A stretch of 8,015 nucleotides of DNA from Clostridia bacterium (GCA_017414585.1 JAFQLN010000043.1:1-8015), one strand, 5' to 3'. Counted from the stretch's first letter, positions 1 through 6,368 are shown. The notes: generated by a model not told the origin, from the letters alone. Translations and numbers: made by a program.

Positions 1-1419
1 GCCTGCATTGATCGGAGAGGAGAAGAATGCATTGATGAACGGAACGCCTGCAAAGGTGCAGATCATATTGGCAGACATAATGCCGACACCGCTGATGAAG
101 GATACCCATACTGCGGCTTTAGTGATCTTCTTCGAGTAGAGGCTGCAGAGGTAGGGAGCGAGGAATGCACCGGCAAGTGCGCCCCAGGAGATACCCATGA
201 GCTGTGCGATACAGGTAACGGAAGACTTAACCTGTACGATTGCAATGCCTGCGGAGATGACGATGAAGAATACGATGAAGCCGCGGATTGCGAGCATCTG
301 GTTCTTCTGTTCAAACTTCTTCTTGCGCAGCGGCACGATCATATCAAGCACGAGGGTGGATGCGGAAGTAAGTACGAGAGAAGACAGCGTGGACATGGAG
401 GCGGAAAGCACGAGCATGACAACGATTGCCATCACAACATCCGGCAGACCGGAAAGCATGGAGGGAACAATGCTGTCGTACACGGGTGCGCCTGTGCTGG
501 CATTGAAGGTGATTACATCGCTGTAGAGACGTCCGAAACCGCCGAGGAAGTAACAGCCGCCGGCAACGATGATGGCAAAGATCGTGGAAATAAGCGTGCC
601 CTTGGAAATCGCGGATTCATTCTTGATTGCATAGAATTTGCCGACCATCTGCGGCAGACCCCAGGTCCCGAGAGAGGTAAGAATAACAACACCGAGCAGT
701 TCCAGCGGCTTCGGACCGAGGAAGGAAGTGAACGCGCCGTTCAGACCGGGGTTTGTTTCTGCAGGAATACTGGAAAGTGTATTCATCGCTTCCATGAATC
801 CGCCGTTATCGTTCAGAACAGCAGCGATAACAATGACAATACCGAAGAGCATGATAATACCCTGAATAAAGTCGTTGACAGCGGTAGCCATGTAACCGCC
901 GGCAATGACATACACACCGGTCAGCACACTCATAATAATAACGCACCAAACATAGTCGATGCCGAATGCGGACTCAAACAGTCTGGACAGACCGTTGTAC
1001 AAAGAAGCAGTGTAAGGAATGAGGAAAACAAAGACAATCGCGGATGCGACGAGTTTGAGCGCTTTGGAATCGAAGCGGTTGCCGAAGTATTCGGGCATGG
1101 TTGCCGCACCGATGTGCTGGGTCATCAGACGGGTTCTTCTGCCGAGAAGCACCCATGCGAGAAGAGAACCGATGATCGCATTGCCGATGCCGATCCATGT
1201 TGCGGAAACGCCGTATTTCCAGCCGAACTGTCCGGCGTATCCGATAAAGATAACCGCCGAAAAGTATGAAGTACCGTATGCAAACGCAGTCAGCCACGGA
1301 CCGACATTACGTCCGCCAAGAACGAAACCGCTTACCGAGTCAGATTTTTTGCGGCAGATAAATCCGACCGCGATCATGACTGCGAAAAAGACTACGAGGA
1401 ATGCGACTTTGATGAACAT
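1..1419 (-). CDS. Sodium:solute symporter (SSS family), C-terminus cut off by the window edge
   Basis: This is an integral membrane transporter that should couple Na+ entry to uptake of a small organic solute. 473 codons are open from the ATG at 1419 to the window edge, with no stop. SSS proteins are usually about 480-530 residues, so only the end is missing. The protein is a series of hydrophobic segments. It carries the family marks: SxFVLGGRNVGPWLTAFAYG near residues 28-49, MPEYFGNRF at 108-116, GGYMATAVNDFIQG at 174-187, and SASMSTLSS at 339-347 followed by STLVLDM. In PutP and vSGLT the last segment is TM8, whose Ser/Thr residues bind Na+. The start is supported by AGAAGG about 8 bases upstream. 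Substrate (proline, pantothenate, sugar or other) cannot be read from the sequence. It has its own promoter and a long leader with a terminator, so expression is probably controlled after initiation of transcription. Confidence 0.95.
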   Translation of the reverse strand, partial: MFIKVAFLVVFFAVMIAVGFICRKKSDSVSGFVLGGRNVGPWLTAFAYGTSYFSAVIFIGYAGQFGWKYGVSATWIGIGNAIIGSLLAWVLLGRRTRLMTQHIGAATMPEYFGNRFDSKALKLVASAIVFVFLIPYTASLYNGLSRLFESAFGIDYVWCVIIMSVLTGVYVIAGGYMATAVNDFIQGIIMLFGIVIVIAAVLNDNGGFMEAMNTLSSIPAETNPGLNGAFTSFLGPKPLELLGVVILTSLGTWGLPQMVGKFYAIKNESAISKGTLISTIFAIIVAGGCYFLGGFGRLYSDVITFNASTGAPVYDSIVPSMLSGLPDVVMAIVVMLVLSASMSTLSSLVLTSASTLVLDMIVPLRKKKFEQKNQMLAIRGFIVFFIVISAGIAIVQVKSSVTCIAQLMGISWGALAGAFLAPYLCSLYSKKITKAAVWVSFISGVGIMSANMICTFAGVPFINAFFSSPINAG

Positions 1420-1630
1420 GATAGTGTCCTTCTTTCTGAAAAATTTTGCTGAAATATAAAAACGCCGCACAGCTGTGATTCTGTGCGGCAGTTTTAACGA
1501 TATGAATGTATTTCAATCCCATTCGCATTTTTGCATCACAAATCACTATTACCTTCTGAAAAAGTAATAGTAATAATAATAGTATGCAAATGCGAATGTA
1601 AACATATTACGGTAACCTTTCGTTTGATTT
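1420..1630 (-). promoter_or_regulatory. Long structured 5' leader of the symporter gene; candidate attenuator or riboswitch
   Basis: About 210 bases separate the predicted transcription start (near 1630) from the symporter ATG. On the minus strand CATTCGCAT (1598-1590) pairs with ATGCGAATG (1528-1520). TTGCAT (1589-1584) pairs with ATGCAA (1536-1531), leaving two bulged A. Inside this stem a hairpin forms from ACTATTAC (1571-1564) and GTAATAGT (1552-1545) with an 11-base loop. An intrinsic terminator follows at 1489-1464. The junction strand GTGATTTGTG (1546-1537) is complementary, with one bulged G, to CACAGAATCAC (1485-1475) in the terminator's 5' arm and loop. The pairings are seen directly; control by a ligand, ribosome or protein is inference. 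I do not see the conserved boxes of T-box, TPP, SAM, purine, glycine or ykkC RNAs. Confidence 0.55.
1459..1495 (-). terminator. Intrinsic terminator inside the symporter leader
   Basis: On the minus strand GCCGCACAG (1489-1481) and CTGTGCGGC (1472-1464) form a perfect 9-bp GC-rich stem with an 8-base loop. It is followed by GTTTTTATATTT. On the plus strand the stem is followed only by AGTTTTAA, so minus-strand termination is favoured. The hairpin ends about 45 bases before the symporter ATG and lies downstream of the symporter promoter. It is therefore more likely an attenuator for that gene than a simple end for the phosphotransferase gene, although it could also stop read-through from the latter. 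Confidence 0.75.
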
Positions 1631-1636
1631 TTGATA

Positions 1637-1665
1637 AGTATACCACTGTATGCATTGTTTGTCAA
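1637..1665 (-). promoter_or_regulatory. Sigma-A type promoter for the symporter gene
   Basis: On the minus strand TTGACA (1665-1660) is followed by exactly 17 bases and then TATACT (1642-1637). The -35 box is perfect and the -10 box matches 5 of 6. Transcription should begin near 1630. The promoter sits between the stop of the phosphotransferase gene at 1689 and the long leader, so the symporter is transcribed independently of its upstream neighbour. Confidence 0.85.
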
Positions 1666-1688
1666 GGGTTTATGCGAAATTTCTGTAT

Positions 1689-2681
1689 TTATTTTCGTTC
1701 ATCCCGATACGCCCGCAGTCTGGCAAGATGGTGATTCGCCCGTTCTCTGTCTCCGAACGAGGCAGTCTTGTCATCATACTGCGTCCACATGAAATACCCG
1801 TTGTGTATTGAGAACATCATCCGGTACAGCTCCACGCGGATTTTCGTGTGTTCATCCTCCGAGATGCGTCTGCCGTATCCGTCATAGAACGCATCATTCA
1901 TCATCCAGCCGCTCGCCAGTTCAAAATCCGGATCTCCCATACAGCAGCGGTCCGGGTCGATCAGGGCTCGCACAACCGGTTCGCCTGTATCGGGCAGAAG
2001 AACATTCAGTGCCCACATATCGCAGTGGTTGAAGCATGGCGTTTTTATCTCATCGAGAATGTCCGCAAACCAGTCGGCTGCCGATACGATTTCCGTCAGT
2101 TCTTCTTCCGTATAATAATCCACCGTGTTCCGACGGAAGCAGTCCGCCCAGCCTTCCAGTTCCTTTCTGATGAATGCGCTCCATGAATCCTCTCCGCCGC
2201 CGTGCAGAATTACACCCGCACGTCCGAATTTCTCCGTTGTAATCGAATTCATCATCCGGCAGTATTTTCCGGCTTCATAATACACCTGATAAATCCCCTT
2301 TTCGTCCAGAGAAGCGCAGTTGAGTCCGATGGAAGGGATATACGCAACAATCATGAAATCGCGGTCAAGCAGTGATTTCGTCGTATCGAGATGAATAACC
2401 GTTGAAGTCGGGATACCCGCTTCCGTCATCTTTTCGTATGCCCATGCCTCCGCATCCATCAGATACAGCTCATATGGCATCAAAAGTTCCCGGTGTACCG
2501 GTCCGACACGCAGAACATATTTCATGTCCTTTTGTGCATCCTCGCTTTCCAGAAGATAGGTCGTATTGAACAGTCCCCCCTTGAGCAGTGTGGTTCTGTA
2601 TGATTTCCATGCTGGAAATGCGGCGGCAACCATTCTGTTCAGTTCCGCAGCGGTTACTTCGCGTACAATTTTTGCATCCAT
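1689..2681 (-). CDS. APH/choline-kinase-family phosphotransferase, substrate unknown
   Basis: This 330-residue soluble protein belongs to the protein-kinase-like phosphotransferases (APH family), which transfer the gamma-phosphate of ATP to a small-molecule hydroxyl. An N-lobe nucleotide loop KGGLFNTTYLLES lies at 34-46. The strand YVLRVG at 55-60 has Arg where many members have the ATP-contacting Lys, followed by an acidic helix (ELYLMDAEAWAYEKM). The catalytic loop FNHCDMWALNVLL has H219, D221 and N226. The metal-binding segment IDPDRCCMGDPDFELA has D242 and D244. All core catalytic residues are present, so it should be active. AGGAG 8 bases before the ATG at 2681 supports the start. It is probably monocistronic, since the next minus-strand gene has its own promoter. 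Aminoglycoside, choline, fructosamine or another sugar or amino alcohol are all possible substrates, and resistance should not be assumed. Confidence 0.88.
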   Translation of the reverse strand: MDAKIVREVTAAELNRMVAAAFPAWKSYRTTLLKGGLFNTTYLLESEDAQKDMKYVLRVGPVHRELLMPYELYLMDAEAWAYEKMTEAGIPTSTVIHLDTTKSLLDRDFMIVAYIPSIGLNCASLDEKGIYQVYYEAGKYCRMMNSITTEKFGRAGVILHGGGEDSWSAFIRKELEGWADCFRRNTVDYYTEEELTEIVSAADWFADILDEIKTPCFNHCDMWALNVLLPDTGEPVVRALIDPDRCCMGDPDFELASGWMMNDAFYDGYGRRISEDEHTKIRVELYRMMFSIHNGYFMWTQYDDKTASFGDRERANHHLARLRAYRDERK

Positions 2682-2716
2682 GGCATTTTCTCCTGTAATC
2701 CTGTTCTCTTATCTGC

Positions 2717-2745
2717 ATTATATCATATTCTCACCTGTACAGCAA
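2717..2745 (-). promoter_or_regulatory. Extended -10 promoter for the phosphotransferase gene
   Basis: The minus strand shows a perfect TATAAT (2722-2717) preceded by TGA, which makes an extended -10 element. A weak -35 (TTGCTG, 2745-2740) lies 17 bases upstream. The leader to the ATG at 2681 is short, roughly 30 bases, and contains the AGGAG ribosome binding site. Confidence 0.7.
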
Positions 2746-2843
2746 GAGCAAATTTTGGATTTATGTTCCTTTTATCATGCAAACTGCACGAGAAAAGCCG
2801 GAAATTTCCACATTATTTTTCCGATTTTTTGTGTAAGTTTCCC

Positions 2844-2872
2844 TTGACAAAAGAACGGACGGATGGTATAAT
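2844..2872 (+). promoter_or_regulatory. Perfect consensus sigma-A promoter of the ylxM-ffh-rpsP-khpA block
   Basis: TTGACA (2844-2849), a 17-base spacer and TATAAT (2867-2872) match the housekeeping consensus in all 12 positions. Transcription should start near 2879. This fits constitutive, strong expression of the SRP and ribosomal genes downstream. It is divergent from the phosphotransferase promoter at 2717-2745, about 100 bases away. Confidence 0.92.
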
Positions 2873-2873
2873 G

Positions 2874-2894
2874 TGTAAAGCGATTTACTTTACA
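2874..2894. promoter_or_regulatory. Inverted repeat over the transcription start; possible operator or mRNA 5' stem-loop
   Basis: TGTAAAG (2874-2880) and CTTTACA (2888-2894) form a perfect 7-bp inverted repeat with a 7-base centre. It begins two bases after the -10 box and covers the predicted start of transcription. The position suits a repressor operator. If transcription starts at or before about 2875, it could instead form a stem at the mRNA 5' end. No known operator consensus is matched with certainty. Confidence 0.4.
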
Positions 2895-2907
2895 GCATAG
2901 CGCGGTG

Positions 2908-3294
2908 ATGCATATTTTTGAAAAGGACATGAAGTTTCCGCTGCTGCTCGATACCTACGGTTCCCTTCTTTCGGACCGCAAGCGTGAAATCCTCGATTAC
3001 TACTACAACGAGGACTACTCCCTCTCGGAAATCTCCGAGCTGACAGGTATCTCGAGACAGGGTGTGCGCGATTCCATCAAGAAGAGCGAAGAGGAAATCT
3101 ACGCTCTGGAATCGAGGCTCCGGATAGCGGAAAAGAACAAAGTGTTGTCAGAACTGCTCCGTTCCGTGATCGCAGACATCGGCGCTCTTATCCCCGACCC
3201 GGATGAGAACACCGCAAATCGCCTCCACAGTATTACAGAAAGGCTTTCGCAGGCAGGTGCGGTTTTTGAATCCTCCCGCAGCGATGACCTATAG
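2908..3294 (+). CDS. ylxM: YlxM family helix-turn-helix protein, SRP-associated
   Basis: The product is 128 residues from the ATG at 2908. YlxM-family proteins are encoded directly before ffh in many Firmicutes and resemble the sigma-70 region 4 type helix-turn-helix. They are associated with SRP function. The core is clear: PLLLDTYGSLLSDRKREILDYYYNEDY at about 11-37, then the HTH (SLSEISELTGISRQGVRDSIKKSEEEI) at about 38-64. A charged helix to about residue 90 and a less conserved tail to 128 follow. The start is uncertain. GTG at 2905, ATG at 2908 and ATG at 2929 are in frame, and none has a well-spaced Shine-Dalgarno; AAAAGGA sits only one base from the ATG at 2929. The predicted leader is only about 28 bases. 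The stop overlaps the ribosome binding site of ffh, suggesting coupled translation. Confidence 0.9.
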   Translation: MHIFEKDMKFPLLLDTYGSLLSDRKREILDYYYNEDYSLSEISELTGISRQGVRDSIKKSEEEIYALESRLRIAEKNKVLSELLRSVIADIGALIPDPDENTANRLHSITERLSQAGAVFESSRSDDL

Positions 3295-3308
3295 GAGTAT
3301 CTGAAAGA

Positions 3309-4646
3309 ATGTTTGGAAACTTATCCGAAAAACTCGAAAACGCTTTCAAAAAATTCAAAAACAAAGGCAAACTGACCGAGGCAGATGTCAAGGAAGGGAT
3401 GCGTGAAGTCAAGCTCGCACTTCTCGAAGCCGACGTAAACTTCAAGGTCGTGCGCGACTTCATCAAAACCGTAACCGAACGGGCTGTCGGCGCGGAAGTT
3501 CTGGAAAGTCTTCTCCCCGCACAGCAGATCATCAAGATCGTTCACGAAGAACTTGTCAAGCTCATGGGTGAAACAAACACCAAGCTGACAATCTCTTCCC
3601 GTCCGCCGACCGTCATCATGATGGTGGGTCTGCAGGGTTCCGGTAAAACGACGCACACAGCCAAGCTCGCCGGTATGTACAAGAAACAGGGCAAGCGTCC
3701 CCTGCTCATCGCCTGCGACGTCTACCGTCCCGCTGCGATTGACCAGCTCAAGGTCGTCGGCGGACAGATTGATGTTCCCGTGTTCGACATGGGACTGGGC
3801 AACCCGGTGGAGATCGCAAAGGCAGGTATGGCTCACGCCGAACGGCACGGACACGATATGGTGTTCATCGACACGGCAGGACGTCTGCACGTGGATGAAG
3901 TGCTTATGAACGAGCTTTCTTCCATCAAGGAAATCGCAAATCCCACGGAAATTCTTCTCGTTGTGGACGCAATGACCGGTCAGGATGCCGTTAATGTCGC
4001 GTCCTCGTTCAACGAAAAGCTCGATATCACGGGCGTGCTTCTCTCCAAGCTCGACGGTGATACCCGAGGCGGTGCGGCGCTTTCCATCCGCCATGTCACG
4101 GGCAAGCCGATCAAGTTCATCGGTACGGGTGAAAAACTCGACGCGATCGAACCCTTCTACCCTGACCGTATGGCATCGCGCATTCTCGGCATGGGCGACG
4201 TGCTGACGCTGATTGAAAAGGCACAGCAGTCTTATGACGAAAAGAAAGCGATTGAACTGGAAAAGAAAATCCGTGAAAACTCCTTCACACTGACCGACTA
4301 CCTTGAACAGTTCCGGCAGGTGAAGAACATGGGCAGTCTCGAAGAACTCGCGGGAATGATTCCCGGACTCAAGCCCGGTGCGCTCAAGGATGCCAAGGTG
4401 GATGAAAAAGCCATGGCGCACACCGAAGCCATCATTCTCTCCATGACGGAGGAAGAACGCGAACACCCGAATGTTATCAACGGTTCCCGCAGAAAGCGCA
4501 TCGCAGCCGGCAGCGGAACCACCGTCGAGGAAGTCAACAAGCTGCTCCGCCAGTATGAACAGATGAACAAAATGATCAAGCAGCTCACATCCCAGTTCGG
4601 CGGCAAGAAAGCTAAGAAAAAGATGAAAATTCCGTTCCAGATGTAA
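3309..4646 (+). CDS. ffh: Signal recognition particle GTPase Ffh
   Basis: Ffh (SRP54) binds 4.5S/scRNA and emerging signal sequences at the ribosome, then docks with FtsY at the membrane. The 445 residues match the usual bacterial length. The N domain covers about 1-95. The GTPase domain has the P-loop GLQGSGKTT (107-115), CDVYRPAA (136-143), DTAGR (188-192), [10 protein letters not shown] (246-255, with Ser in place of the common Thr) and GTGEK (272-276). The methionine-rich M domain runs from about 300 to the end and includes the RNA-binding region [18 protein letters not shown] at 393-410. The C-terminus is basic (KKAKKKMK). AGGAG at 3293-3297 lies 11 bases before the ATG, a little long but usable, and overlaps the ylxM stop. 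The protein is complete. Confidence 0.98.
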   Translation: MFGNLSEKLENAFKKFKNKGKLTEADVKEGMREVKLALLEADVNFKVVRDFIKTVTERAVGAEVLESLLPAQQIIKIVHEELVKLMGETNTKLTISSRPPTVIMMVGLQGSGKTTHTAKLAGMYKKQGKRPLLIACDVYRPAAIDQLKVVGGQIDVPVFDMGLGNPVEIAKAGMAHAERHGHDMVFIDTAGRLHVDEVLMNELSSIKEIANPTEILLVVDAMTGQDAVNVASSFNEKLDITGVLLSKLDGDTRGGAALSIRHVTGKPIKFIGTGEKLDAIEPFYPDRMASRILGMGDVLTLIEKAQQSYDEKKAIELEKKIRENSFTLTDYLEQFRQVKNMGSLEELAGMIPGLKPGALKDAKVDEKAMAHTEAIILSMTEEEREHPNVINGSRRKRIAAGSGTTVEEVNKLLRQYEQMNKMIKQLTSQFGGKKAKKKMKIPFQM

Positions 4647-4714
4647 GAATCTTGCGGATTTCTATAAATTCAAAAATTCAACGATCTTCAAAGATCAAAT
4701 TCCGGAGGAAAAAA

Positions 4715-4957
4715 ATGGTTAAGATCAGACTCAGAAGAATGGGCGCAAAGAAGGCTCCTTTTTACCGCATCGTAGTTGCAGACTCCCGTTATCCCCGTGA
4801 CGGCCGTTTCATCGAAGAAGTTGGTTACTACAACCCCATGACCAACCCCATCACCGTAAACGTTGATGAAGAAAAGGTTCAGAAGTGGCTCGCTAACGGC
4901 GCACAGCCCACCGAAACCGTTAAGTCCATCCTCGTAAAGAACGGTCTCATTAAGTAA
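4715..4957 (+). CDS. rpsP: 30S ribosomal protein S16
   Basis: This is the 80-residue S16, a primary 16S rRNA-binding protein needed for 30S assembly. The N-terminus [20 protein letters not shown] and the block [19 protein letters not shown] are diagnostic. The reading frame is open further upstream, to 4652, but GGAGG at 4704-4708 places the start at the ATG at 4715, which also gives the expected length and first residues. The 68-base gap after ffh is AT-rich. It contains two copies of AAATTCAA and a small hairpin GATCTT/AAGATC (4683-4696), but no recognisable promoter or terminator, so it is probably co-transcribed with ffh. khpA begins one base after its stop. Confidence 0.98.
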   Translation: MVKIRLRRMGAKKAPFYRIVVADSRYPRDGRFIEEVGYYNPMTNPITVNVDEEKVQKWLANGAQPTETVKSILVKNGLIK

Positions 4958-4958
4958 G

Positions 4959-5225
4959 ATGGATAACAACACAACCGCAAACTGCCACGACATCGACCTT
5001 GCAAAGGTTCTCACAGACATGGCGCGTGCGATTGTTGACGATCCGGACTCTGTAAGTGTTACGGAAGAAGAAAATGAATCCGGCACTGTTTTGACTCTCA
5101 AGGTAGCAGAAGCGGATATGGGCATGATCATCGGCAAGCACGGTAAGATTGCCCGCGCGCTCCGTACCGTCGCAAAAGCAGCGGCAAAGATTGCCGACAA
5201 AAAGGTTACTGTCGAAATCAAATAA
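4959..5225 (+). CDS. khpA: KH-domain RNA-binding protein KhpA (YlqC family)
   Basis: The product is 88 residues, a single type II KH domain. KhpA proteins bind RNA broadly, often together with KhpB (Jag/EloR), and in some Firmicutes affect cell elongation and sRNA stability. The GxxG loop is GKHG at 59-62 within MGMIIGKHGKIARALRTV, and the basic helix continues to about residue 82. The N-terminus is about 12 residues longer than many homologues because the ATG lies one base after the rpsP stop. No good Shine-Dalgarno is visible there, so translation probably depends on ribosomes finishing rpsP. It is the last gene of the block; a terminator follows within 5 bases. Confidence 0.93.
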   Translation: MDNNTTANCHDIDLAKVLTDMARAIVDDPDSVSVTEEENESGTVLTLKVAEADMGMIIGKHGKIARALRTVAKAAAKIADKKVTVEIK

Positions 5226-5229
5226 ACTG

Positions 5230-5270
5230 AAAAAGCCCGCCATCCGCACAGATGACGAGCTTTTTGTTTT
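5230..5270. terminator. Bidirectional intrinsic terminator between khpA and the GNAT gene
   Basis: Arms 5230-5244 and 5251-5265 enclose the 6-base loop CGCACA, with AAAAAGC at one end and GCTTTTT at the other. Read from the plus strand, the stem has two C-A mismatches and ends in TTTTTGTTTT. Read from the minus strand, those two positions become U-G wobble pairs, so the stem is continuous over 15 pairs and is followed by TTTTTCAGTTTATTT. It lies between the convergent stops at 5225 and 5280 and should serve both transcripts. Confidence 0.88.
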
Positions 5271-5279
5271 AACCGCAGC

Positions 5280-5774
5280 TCACAGCATACCGCGGTAGAC
5301 ACCGGGAGAGGAACCTTCAATGACAACAGCGCCGACAGTTTTTTTGTAAAAATCAACCGGTCCCGCACTGCCGATGATGCCGTATCCATACCCTTCGTCC
5401 CACATGGCATGGAGACAGGCGAGGAGAATCGCACGGCCTATGCCCTGTCCGCGTTCTTCTTTTGCAACGCCGGTCGGTCCGAAAAAGCCCTTGACAGTCG
5501 CATCATAACATCCGAAACCGAGCATTTTGGACGAAACACGTCCGTTCTCATCGGTTATTTCGCGGACAGCGATAAAAATGCTCTTGTTTGCACGGAAGAA
5601 AGCATTCTCGGACTCACTCGCCCATCCTGCTCCGAAATGTTCCCGGATCCATCCGATCACCGCATAATTTTCCGGTCCGATCGGACGGCGGATGACAATG
5701 TTTTTCTCCTTCAGCGCATCCAGAACCGGTGCGAGCGGAGGCAGTTCGTACAGCTTCACAAGTAAATCAGACAT
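5280..5774 (-). CDS. GNAT family N-acetyltransferase
   Basis: This is a 164-residue soluble acetyl-CoA-dependent acyltransferase of the GNAT fold. The acetyl-CoA pyrophosphate-binding motif A is GPTGVAKEERGQGIGRAIL, with the RGQGIGRA loop at about 108-115. It is followed by the helix LLACLHAMWDEGYGYGII and the C-terminal segment AGPVDFYKKTVGAVVIEGS, which is typical of the family. The frame is open for seven more codons upstream, to 5795, but AAGGATGG lies just ahead of the ATG at 5774 and nothing similar precedes 5795, so 5774 is preferred. The gene is 45 bases downstream of the PAP2 gene with no promoter or terminator visible between them, so the two probably share a transcript that ends at the terminator 5230-5265. 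The acceptor (small molecule, peptide or protein) is unknown. Confidence 0.88.
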   Translation of the reverse strand: MSDLLVKLYELPPLAPVLDALKEKNIVIRRPIGPENYAVIGWIREHFGAGWASESENAFFRANKSIFIAVREITDENGRVSSKMLGFGCYDATVKGFFGPTGVAKEERGQGIGRAILLACLHAMWDEGYGYGIIGSAGPVDFYKKTVGAVVIEGSSPGVYRGML

Positions 5775-5819
5775 AATACCATCCTTACCATTCAAAAGAT
5801 TTTCAGTCCGTATCCCTGA

Positions 5820-6368
5820 TCAGAGAACGGGCATTTTTGTTTTCTTTACGATCCAGTTTCCGACTGCACAGGCTGCTGCGGCAATCAGAGCACCGACAAG
5901 CACGCCTGCCAGTACATCCGTCGGATAATGCACCATCAGGTACAGGCGCGAAAACCCGATCAAAGCGGCGAGAACGATGGCGGCAATACCCCATTTTTTA
6001 TGGTATGCAAACAGGACAAATGCGCATTCAAAGCTGGTGGAAGTATGCCCGGAAGGGAAGGAAAACTCCGATTCCGGCGGAATAATCAGCGCAATCAACG
6101 GGTCCGCTGCATAGGGACGGATGCGTCCGACAAGCGGTTTAATGCCGAGATTGGTCACGCAGAGTCCGAGAATCAGCGCAATCGCCATTGCAGTGCCAGC
6201 TTTCCGTGTTTTTTTGAAGAACAGCAGAACAAGCGCAAGAACAATCCAGAAAATTCCTTTATCGCCGAGTTTGGTGATCAGTGAAAAGAAGGTGTCGCAG
6301 AATGAAGAACCGATCGCATCCTGAATGGCGTACAGGACGGACAGTTCAAGCTGGTTGAGAGCGTTCAT
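5820..6368 (-). CDS. PAP2-family membrane phosphatase
   Basis: This 182-residue integral membrane protein is of the type-2 phosphatidic acid phosphatase family. Bacterial members remove phosphate from lipid phosphates such as undecaprenyl pyrophosphate, phosphatidic acid or phosphatidylglycerol phosphate. The complete three-part active site is present: KPLVGRIRP (K77, R84, P85), PSGH (105-108, catalytic His108) and SRLYLMVHYPTD (S140, R141, H147, D151). Five or so hydrophobic segments surround these motifs, and the C-terminus is basic (KKTK). An ATG also occurs at 6374, but GAGG is only one base from it and 7 bases from the ATG at 6368, so the latter is chosen. It has its own promoter at 6400-6428 and precedes the GNAT gene. 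Recycling of undecaprenyl pyrophosphate (bacitracin-tolerance type) is plausible but not shown. Confidence 0.92.
   Translation of the reverse strand: MNALNQLELSVLYAIQDAIGSSFCDTFFSLITKLGDKGIFWIVLALVLLFFKKTRKAGTAMAIALILGLCVTNLGIKPLVGRIRPYAADPLIALIIPPESEFSFPSGHTSTSFECAFVLFAYHKKWGIAAIVLAALIGFSRLYLMVHYPTDVLAGVLVGALIAAAACAVGNWIVKKTKMPVL

Noticed and set aside
1019..1459. Plus-strand open frames of up to 146 codons within the symporter region
   Set aside because: They are antisense to a clear sodium symporter with family motifs, and the translated sequence shows no domain.
1420..1630. T-box or other well-known riboswitch in the symporter leader
   Set aside because: No T-box AGGGTGGNACCGCG-like sequence and no recognisable TPP, SAM, purine, glycine or ykkC core is visible, so no named class is assigned.
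1689..2681. Reading the phosphotransferase as an aminoglycoside resistance gene
   Set aside because: Family membership alone does not imply drug modification. The motifs also fit choline or fructosamine kinase-like enzymes, and no mobile element or resistance context is present.
2800..2809. Palindrome GGAAATTTCC about 35 bases upstream of the SRP-block -35 box
   Set aside because: Ten-base AT-centred palindromes are common in AT-rich spacers. There is no second copy and no known operator match, so it is not called.
3321..4466. A 381-codon open frame on the minus strand inside ffh
   Set aside because: It lies wholly antisense to a certain ffh gene. Its protein is rich in His, Phe and Cys with no recognisable domain. 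Long antisense frames arise when the real gene's codon bias avoids triplets that read as stops on the other strand.
4652..4714. A 21-residue N-terminal extension of S16
   Set aside because: The frame is open, but S16 proteins begin MVKIRL and GGAGG lies directly before the internal ATG at 4715. The upstream ATG has no ribosome site.
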